Below, in pieces: positions 7,297-11,353 of a stretch of DNA of 11,353 nt; position 1 is the stretch's first letter, and each line of letters starts with the position of its first letter. The notes under the pieces are model-generated. The model made no database searches and was not told the DNA's origin. It saw nothing but the letters and a program-made list of their open reading frames with translations. A program made the position numbers and the translations under genes. This stretch comes from Firmicutes bacterium UBA5201 (GTDB lineage Bacteria; Bacillota; Clostridia; Peptostreptococcales; Acidaminobacteraceae): contig DHVT01000013.1 of the NCBI GenBank assembly GCA_002412775.1, positions 1 through 11,353 of the forward strand, read 5' to 3'.

Positions 7297-7521
7297 TTAT
7301 TTTTTTTCGATGTAACTTACGATATCGCCAACTGTTTTAATGGAAGCAGTGTCACTTTCCTCAACTTTGATATCGAATGCATCTTCAATAGACATAATCA
7401 AATCTACCATATCAAGTGAATCAGCTCCAAGGTCTTCACGAATGTTGCTTTCAAGTGTCACTTCATTTTCATCTAAGTCCAACTCTTCTACTAAAAGTGC
7501 TTTTACTTTTTCAAAACTCAT
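7297..7521 (-). CDS. acpP: Acyl carrier protein
   Basis: Carries growing acyl chains on a 4'-phosphopantetheine arm and is the shared substrate of FabD, FabF, FabG, FabZ and FabK. The protein is small (74 residues) and strongly acidic. The attachment serine is Ser35 in the signature GADSLDMVDL, and the helices around it (KVKALLVEELDLDENEV, IEDAFDIKVEESD, VGDIVSYIEKK) match the ACP four-helix fold. The ATG at 7521 has an AGGAGG site 7 nt upstream. It is the promoter-proximal gene of the fab operon and is followed by a hairpin, which fits the need for far more ACP than enzyme. The serine must be modified by a holo-ACP synthase not found here. Confidence 0.98.
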   Translation of the reverse strand: MSFEKVKALLVEELDLDENEVTLESNIREDLGADSLDMVDLIMSIEDAFDIKVEESDTASIKTVGDIVSYIEKK

Positions 7522-7564
7522 TTTTATTCCTCCTAAAATCGTTAAACGTCACTAGAACAATCAA

Positions 7565-7593
7565 AGTATAAGATAATAAAAATCATGAATCAA
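7565..7593 (-). promoter_or_regulatory. Promoter of the acpP-fab operon
   Basis: On the minus strand a TTGATT -35 (7588-7593) and a TATACT -10 (7565-7570) are exactly 17 nt apart. The predicted start near 7558 leaves a leader of about 37 nt before acpP. It is the best minus-strand promoter in the divergent intergenic region. Confidence 0.7.
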
Positions 7594-7599
7594 GGGCTT

Positions 7600-7616
7600 T
7601 TATAAATTGTTTATAA
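7600..7616. promoter_or_regulatory. Candidate operator dyad in the acpP / SPFH divergent region
   Basis: A perfect 17-bp inverted repeat, TTATAAA-TTG-TTTATAA, lies just upstream of the acpP -35. Its right arm overlaps a perfect TATAAT on the plus strand (7612-7617) that could serve as a -10 for the rightward SPFH operon, although its -35 is poor. The size and placement suit a dimeric repressor site, but an AT-rich palindrome can arise by chance and no known binding consensus is matched. Confidence 0.35.
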
Positions 7617-7689
7617 TTGAGTATAAAAAGTTAATAGGTTCATGATAGAATGGAATGAGGACAATTACAATACATTTGAAGGAGGAAAC

Positions 7690-8745
7690 ATGGGTCTTTT
7701 TGATTTTATCAAAGGTGAATTTATTGAAGTCGTCCACTTTGAGGATGAGAGTCAGGATACGATGGTGTATAAGTTTCCCATAAAAGGGAAGCAACAAATT
7801 AAGGAAAACGCCCAGTTGATCGTCAGACCGTCACAGATGGCCATATTTGTGTATGAGGGGAAAATAGCGGATGTCTATGAACCCGGAAAATACAGCCTGA
7901 ATACGGATACCATGCCTATAATGACGACACTTTCCAATTGGAAGACATTGTTTGAGAACCATTTTAAAACGGACGTTTACTTCATCAACATGAAACAGTT
8001 CATCAATCAAAAGTGGGGCACGACCAATCCGATCATGATGAGGGATGCGGATTTCGGAATACTGAGACTTAGAGGGTTTGGTGTATATTCCTTTAGAGTG
8101 GAAGAACCAGTTACTTTTTTAAAGGAAGTGTTCGGATCCAACAAATTCTATACGGTGAATGAAGTCAATGAACACTTGAAGAGTCTCGTTGTATCTTCTG
8201 TTTCGGATGTGCTCGCCGAATCTGGAATTCCGGCAATCGATCTCGCCACTCAATATGATGAGATCGGCAGGATCGCCCAAGCGAGGATCATGGATAGGTT
8301 CACAGTCTACGGACTTACAATATCGGATTTTGCCATTGAAAACCTGTCATTACCGGAATCGGTCGAAGAGGCCATAGACAAACGCACTCAAATGGGAGCG
8401 CTTGGTGACCTCAACCAATACATGAAATTCCAAACTGCTGAGGCCATCAGAGATGCCGCGAGAAATGAAGGCGGTGGCATGGCGGGCATGGGCGCTGGTA
8501 TGGGTGCAGGAATGGGCATCGGAAATATGATGGCGGGAGCAATGGCTGGAAACAAAGCCGATTCCGCTGTGAATGAATCGCCGAAAGTTATGGTCAGATG
8601 CCAATCGTGCGGTCATTTGGTGGATGAAAACGCCAAATTCTGTGCGGATTGCGGAGAGAGTTTGGTAAAGAAGTGTACCGAGTGTGGGGCTTCACTGGAA
8701 GGCAATCCGAAATTTTGTCCCGAATGTGGCAGCAAGCAATCATAG
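7690..8745 (+). CDS. SPFH/Band-7 domain protein with two C-terminal zinc ribbons (YdjI-like)
   Basis: The protein has 351 residues in three parts. Residues about 1-235 form an SPFH (stomatin/prohibitin) domain of the Band_7_1 type, with MGLFDFIKGEFIEVV at the start, PGKYSLNTDTMP and LRGFGVYSFRVEEP inside. Residues 261-287 are a Gly/Met/Ala-rich flexible linker. The C terminus holds two zinc ribbons, CxxC pairs at Cys304/307 with 318/321 and Cys329/332 with 343/346. No signal peptide or membrane helix is seen, so membrane contact would need a partner. The ATG at 7690 has a GGAGG site 4 nt upstream; an ATG at 7642 would add 16 residues without a site. The architecture matches B. subtilis YdjI, which takes part in PspA-linked membrane-stress response. 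Function here is inferred. It is the first gene of a two-gene operon, 11 nt before the next. Confidence 0.85.
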   Translation: MGLFDFIKGEFIEVVHFEDESQDTMVYKFPIKGKQQIKENAQLIVRPSQMAIFVYEGKIADVYEPGKYSLNTDTMPIMTTLSNWKTLFENHFKTDVYFINMKQFINQKWGTTNPIMMRDADFGILRLRGFGVYSFRVEEPVTFLKEVFGSNKFYTVNEVNEHLKSLVVSSVSDVLAESGIPAIDLATQYDEIGRIAQARIMDRFTVYGLTISDFAIENLSLPESVEEAIDKRTQMGALGDLNQYMKFQTAEAIRDAARNEGGGMAGMGAGMGAGMGIGNMMAGAMAGNKADSAVNESPKVMVRCQSCGHLVDENAKFCADCGESLVKKCTECGASLEGNPKFCPECGSKQS

Positions 8746-8756
8746 GGAGGTAAGAC

Positions 8757-9854
8757 ATGACTGACATGACACAGGTCAACATGTGCCCTTCCTGTGGTGG
8801 CATGATGAGATTTGATCCCGAGTCCGGACATTTGAAATGTGACTATTGTGACACTATAACCACCATTGAAAGAGTTGAAGTGGAGATCGTTGAGCATGGT
8901 CTCACAGGGGCGCTCGCGGAAGGCGTCCATTCGTGGTCGGATGATGACGTCAAATCCATTTCATGCAAGAACTGTGGAGCCGAGCTCATATTTGAGGCGC
9001 ATACCAAAGCAAAGTTCTGCAATTATTGCGGATCTTCACACATCAGTGTGCATCAACTGGAAAAAACAATACCGCCGGGATATTTGGTTCCATTCAAAGT
9101 CACTGAAAAAGAAGCCGGCACCAGATTTGTGGAGTGGCTTCACAAGAGATGGTTCGCACCATCGGATTTGAAATCTTCCTATAAGAATGACCGATTGAAG
9201 GGCACCTATGTTCCGTACTGGACATATGACTCGGATACGCGTTCATATTACACTGCACAAAGAGGCGATTATTATTACGTCACCAAAACGAGAACGGTGA
9301 ATGGAAAGACAGAGACCTATCAAGAGCGCCATACGAGATGGACCAATGTCAGTGGTCATTACAATCGTTTTTTCGATGATGTTCTCGTTTGTGCGTCCTC
9401 AAAAATTGATGAGTCGGTTCTAGGAAAACTGGATGGATTTGGAATGGGAGAACTTGAAACCTACAAGCCGGAATATCTGACGGGTTTTTTCGCCGAAAGA
9501 TACAGCGTTCCTCTGGACGAGGGGTGGGAACGAGGCAAAAAGGTGATCGAAAGACATCTGGAGTCCGATATCAGAAACCGAATCGGTGGAGATACAATCC
9601 GTATGCTGAATATCCAGTCCGATTTCAATGCAGTGACTTTCAAGCATATCCTGCTGCCGATTTGGATGTCGAGTTATTTGTACAAAACCAAAAGCTACAT
9701 ATTCATGATCAATGGACAAAACGGTGAAGTGGATGGAACTTATCCGAAAAGTGCTGTGAAAATTGCACTGGCCGTCTTGGCTGTCGCAATGGCATTGTTT
9801 GTGCTTTATTTGTTTATATCTAGCCAAACGGGTGGTGGACCAGCTTATTATTGA
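8757..9854 (+). CDS. Zinc-ribbon protein with a C-terminal membrane helix (YdjG-like)
   Basis: A 365-residue protein. It begins with two zinc ribbons: Cys10/13 with Cys28/31 (CPSCGG...CDYCD, TFIIB-like) and Cys70/73 with Cys88/91 (CKNCGA...CNYCGS). Residues about 105-330 form a conserved-looking soluble region rich in aromatics (YVPYWTYDSDTRSYYTAQRG, then a charged stretch), without a motif I can tie to an enzyme. Residues about 333-355 are one hydrophobic membrane segment, followed by a short Gly-rich tail. The N-terminal ribbons would most likely face the cytoplasm. The ATG at 8757 has a GGGAGG site that begins on the stop codon of the SPFH gene, so the two are co-expressed. The pairing suggests a membrane anchor for the SPFH protein, as YdjG is for YdjI in B. 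subtilis. Zinc-ribbon similarity may lead automated tools to DNA-related names, which nothing else here supports. Confidence 0.8.
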   Translation: MTDMTQVNMCPSCGGMMRFDPESGHLKCDYCDTITTIERVEVEIVEHGLTGALAEGVHSWSDDDVKSISCKNCGAELIFEAHTKAKFCNYCGSSHISVHQLEKTIPPGYLVPFKVTEKEAGTRFVEWLHKRWFAPSDLKSSYKNDRLKGTYVPYWTYDSDTRSYYTAQRGDYYYVTKTRTVNGKTETYQERHTRWTNVSGHYNRFFDDVLVCASSKIDESVLGKLDGFGMGELETYKPEYLTGFFAERYSVPLDEGWERGKKVIERHLESDIRNRIGGDTIRMLNIQSDFNAVTFKHILLPIWMSSYLYKTKSYIFMINGQNGEVDGTYPKSAVKIALAVLAVAMALFVLYLFISSQTGGGPAYY

Positions 9855-9862
9855 TCAACATG

Positions 9863-9897
9863 AATCATCTGATTAAAATTCAATCAGATGATTTTTT
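9863..9897 (+). terminator. Intrinsic terminator of the SPFH/zinc-ribbon operon
   Basis: A perfect 12-bp stem (9863-9874 with 9882-9893) with a 7-nt loop is followed by a T-run on the plus strand. It lies 8 nt past the stop codon of the second gene. It also lies just outside the predicted right end of the tnpB element, which therefore inserted downstream of a complete operon. Confidence 0.92.
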
Positions 9898-9924
9898 ATG
9901 TCAATCGTAATCATTAGTACCAGC

Positions 9925-10100
9925 TTGAACACTCTCACCACTTAAAGCATTGCTTTTGAAGTGGGAGATTCCTGTTTCATAGTCTTGTGCCTCATTTGGT
10001 ATCGAGGTCTTATTTAGGACTCCGCAGGCTTAATATCGGGTAGTTCCAGTACCCTACTTATCGGCAATAGGCTTAAACGCTACTCTTAGACCCTCTGCCT
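9925..10100 (-). ncRNA. Probable omegaRNA (right-end guide RNA of TnpB)
   Basis: In studied TnpB systems the guide RNA spans the 3' end of tnpB and the right end of the element, with the guide taken from the DNA just beyond the tip. The same layout is present. A stem GGGTA/TACCC (10038-10054) overlaps the tnpB stop, a CCTC/GAGG hairpin follows around 9991-10008, and the terminal hairpin is at 9934-9967. The resident guide would be the minus-strand bases 9924 down to about 9905 (GCTGGTACTAATGATTACGA). The inner 5' limit is a guess. The stretch has no other gene. Confidence 0.5.
9934..9967 (-). repeat. Right-end subterminal hairpin of the IS element
   Basis: The stem is built of CTC/GAG, CCACTT/AAGTGG and AAAGC/GCTTT with a 3-nt loop, plus one unpaired base between the outer and middle segments (9937) and two near the inner one. 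A bulged base in the stem is a recognition feature of TnpA-type transposases in this family. Confidence 0.7.
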
Positions 10101-11151
10101 TGATATTTTTGGCTGCATTTTCATCCCTGTGATGGAATTCACCACAGATGGGACAATCCCATGTCCTGATGTGCAGTTTCTTCATGTTTTTGTTTTGATA
10201 GCCACAACTGGAACATAGCTGACTGCTAGGGAAAAAGGTATGGATTTTGATGTATTTTCTATCATGCCAAATGGACTTGTACTCAAGCATATCAAGGAAT
10301 ATACCCCAGGATGCATCTGCTATTGATTTGGATAACCTTTTGTTCTTGATCATGTTTCCTGGCTTAAGTCCTTCTACAACAATAGTTTGGTTTTCAGCTA
10401 CTATTGCAGTGGATTGCTTGTGAAGAAAATCCCTTCTGGTATGGGCGATCTTCTCATGCAGAAGTGCTACCTTCAGTTTTTCTTTGTTGTAGTTATTGGA
10501 ACCTTTCTTCTTTTTGGAAAGCCTTCTTTGTGCTTTGCCAAGTTGCTTCTCGTATTTTCTGAAGTACTTGGGGTTGGGGACTGGCAAGCCGTCTGAGGTT
10601 ACTAGGTAATCCTTCAGTCCCAAGTCGATGCCGATTTCCCCTGTGGCTCTTGGCATCATCTCAATCTCTGTGTCAACACAGATAGAGATGTAGTATTTGT
10701 ATGTACCTGTTCTTGAGATTGTGACGTTTAGGATTTTGCCTTTCACTTCTCGGGAGTATGCGAACTTTACAAAACCCAGTTTTGGTAGCTTGATATGATT
10801 TTCCCTGATCTGGATATTGCTGTTCACCATTTGGGAGCGATAGCTCTGTTTAGGGTTCCTCTTGTCTTTGAATTTTGGAAATCCAGCCAGCTTCTTAAAG
10901 AATCTAGAATAAGCGCTGTCCAGATCTCTTAAGGTTTGCTGAAGGGAAGTTGATTCCACTTCCTTCAGGAAAGGGTATGCTTTCTTTAGGATTGTGAGTC
11001 TTTTGGCATACTCATTGTAGCCAAGGTATTTATCGCTTTTTGACATGGCCAAAAAATGATTGTAGATGAACCTGCTACAGCCGATGTTTTTATTGATCAG
11101 TTCAGTTTGCTCAATTGTTGGATATATTCTATATTTGTAGGCTCTGTGCAT
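10054..11151 (-). CDS. tnpB: TnpB, RNA-guided RuvC-like nuclease of an IS200/IS605-family element
   Basis: A 365-residue TnpB, the ancestor family of Cas12, which uses an omegaRNA guide to cut DNA at sites next to a target-adjacent motif and helps the element persist after excision. From the N terminus: the HTH_OrfB-type region MHRAYKYRIYPT...CSRFIYNHFL, the wedge region with SLQQTLRDLDSAYSRFFK...GFPKFK, then the RuvC core. RuvC-I is GEIGIDLGLKDYLV with Asp176, RuvC-II is TIVVEGLKPGNM with Glu260, and RuvC-III is HHRDENAAKNI with Asp343. The zinc finger has Cys313/316 (CSSCGYQNK) and Cys333/336 (CPICG). All catalytic and zinc residues are present, so the nuclease should be active. The ATG at 11151 follows AAGGGG at 9 nt; a TTG at 11158-11160 directly abuts the ribosome binding site and is unlikely. 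It is convergent with the zinc-ribbon gene. Confidence 0.95.
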   Translation of the reverse strand: MHRAYKYRIYPTIEQTELINKNIGCSRFIYNHFLAMSKSDKYLGYNEYAKRLTILKKAYPFLKEVESTSLQQTLRDLDSAYSRFFKKLAGFPKFKDKRNPKQSYRSQMVNSNIQIRENHIKLPKLGFVKFAYSREVKGKILNVTISRTGTYKYYISICVDTEIEMMPRATGEIGIDLGLKDYLVTSDGLPVPNPKYFRKYEKQLGKAQRRLSKKKKGSNNYNKEKLKVALLHEKIAHTRRDFLHKQSTAIVAENQTIVVEGLKPGNMIKNKRLSKSIADASWGIFLDMLEYKSIWHDRKYIKIHTFFPSSQLCSSCGYQNKNMKKLHIRTWDCPICGEFHHRDENAAKNIKAEGLRVAFKPIADK

Positions 11152-11172
11152 ACGAATCAACCCCTTGCAAAT

Positions 11173-11201
11173 ACTATATCACAACACACGACATCGAACA
11201 A
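11173..11201 (-). promoter_or_regulatory. Promoter of tnpB
   Basis: On the minus strand a TTGTTC -35 (11196-11201) and a TATAGT -10 (11173-11178) are separated by 17 nt, and a TG lies one base before the -10 (TGATATAGT), making it an extended -10. The predicted start near 11166 gives a leader of about 15 nt that carries the AAGGGG site. Confidence 0.6.
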
Positions 11202-11230
11202 GTGTTCTTTTGAAAAATCAGGCAATTCAT

Positions 11231-11251
11231 CTCCCACCTAAGAGGAAGGAG
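11231..11251 (-). repeat. Left-end subterminal hairpin of the IS element
   Basis: On the minus strand CTCCTTCCT and AGGTGGGAG pair around a CTT loop, with one T-T mismatch and one G-T pair. Position and size match the left-end hairpins of IS200/IS605 elements. The right arm GGTGGGAG resembles the outer stem of the right-end hairpin. Confidence 0.55.
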
Positions 11252-11285
11252 TATTCTTGCTAGTGATGATAAACTTGAGGCTCCA

Positions 11286-11336
11286 GTGTTTGTAAACAAA
11301 CACCACGTCGCCCGATTTTCAGTAAACTGAAAATCG
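11286..11336 (+). other. Two adjacent perfect hairpins with TAAA loops at the window edge
   Basis: Hairpin one pairs GTGTTTG (11286-11292) with CAAACAC (11297-11303). Hairpin two pairs CGATTTTCAG (11313-11322) with CTGAAAATCG (11327-11336). Both close a TAAA loop. Seven bases after the second stem a run of nine T starts (11344-11352), too far for a classic terminator unless the stem differs in the full RNA. The region from 11269 to the window end contains no gene that I can recognise. It may be the end of a structured RNA or a leader of a gene beyond the window. Confidence 0.4.
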
Positions 11337-11353
11337 CAGATGATTTTTTTTTA

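Larger units (their letters stand above)
9925..11268 (-). mobile_element. tnpB-only IS200/IS605-family element (IS1341-like)
   Basis: The element carries tnpB alone between two hairpin ends; no tnpA (Y1 transposase) is present, so movement would depend on a TnpA supplied in trans. Right end: a hairpin at 9934-9967 with a single bulged base, preceded on the minus strand by GAAT and followed by GAGTGTTCAA. This repeats the layout of IS608, where GAAT guides cleavage after TCAA. Left end: a hairpin at 11231-11251. The right boundary is set at TCAA (ending at 9925). The left boundary is set after TTTAT (11269-11273, minus strand), a target type known for this family; it is less certain and could lie several bases away. 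No target duplication is expected for this family. Confidence 0.6.

Noticed and set aside
8470..8545. Repeated ATGGGC/GGTGCA units as a DNA repeat or array
   Set aside because: They encode the Gly/Met-rich linker of the SPFH protein and vary at synonymous positions, so they are protein low-complexity sequence rather than a DNA element.
7297..9854. Long open frames antisense to the fab and zinc-ribbon genes
   Set aside because: They lie opposite well-recognised genes, lack ribosome binding sites and show no protein family motifs; they are by-products of coding bias.
11313..11352. Second edge hairpin plus T-run as a normal intrinsic terminator
   Set aside because: Seven bases separate the stem from the T-run, which is too many for a standard terminator, so it is reported only as an unexplained structure.

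Overview
The window looks like a chromosomal segment of a low-to-moderate GC Firmicute, most likely a clostridial lineage. The pointers are the FabK-type (FMN) enoyl-ACP reductase in place of FabI, strong GGAGG ribosome binding sites before almost every gene, a short ProB without a PUA domain, and the gene order acpP-fabK-fabD-fabG-fabF-fabZ. The genus cannot be fixed from the sequence alone.

Left part (1-2823, minus strand). A MarR-family regulator (79-552) has its own good promoter and a strong terminator. Upstream of it is a proB-proA pair (651-2734) for the first two steps of proline synthesis from glutamate. proBA is separated from the fatty-acid genes by a clear intrinsic terminator (2784-2823) and has its own extended -10 promoter.

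Centre (2837-7521, minus strand). This is a compact type II fatty acid synthesis operon, transcribed acpP, fabK, fabD, fabG, fabF, fabZ. It supplies the carrier protein, malonyl loading and the complete elongation cycle: condensation by FabF, ketoreduction by FabG, dehydration by FabZ and enoyl reduction by FabK. The initiating synthase fabH and the acetyl-CoA carboxylase genes are not in the window. Catalytic residues are intact in every enzyme. The promoter lies upstream of acpP, and a hairpin between acpP and fabK could set the high carrier-to-enzyme ratio.

Right of the divergent intergenic region (7522-7689) is a plus-strand two-gene operon. The first gene encodes an SPFH/Band-7 protein with a Gly/Met-rich linker and two C-terminal zinc ribbons. 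The second encodes a protein with two N-terminal zinc ribbons and one C-terminal membrane helix. Their architecture resembles the YdjI and YdjG partners of the Bacillus subtilis PspA membrane-stress system, but pspA and the YdjH-like gene are absent here. A strong terminator closes the operon.

Right end (about 9925-11268, minus strand). This is a tnpB-only IS200/IS605-family element with an intact RuvC triad and zinc finger, hairpin ends, and a probable omegaRNA at the right end. No tnpA is present. Beyond it, at the window edge, lie two adjacent perfect hairpins, both with TAAA loops, and a T-run. I could not assign them; they may be part of a structured RNA or leader that continues past the window.
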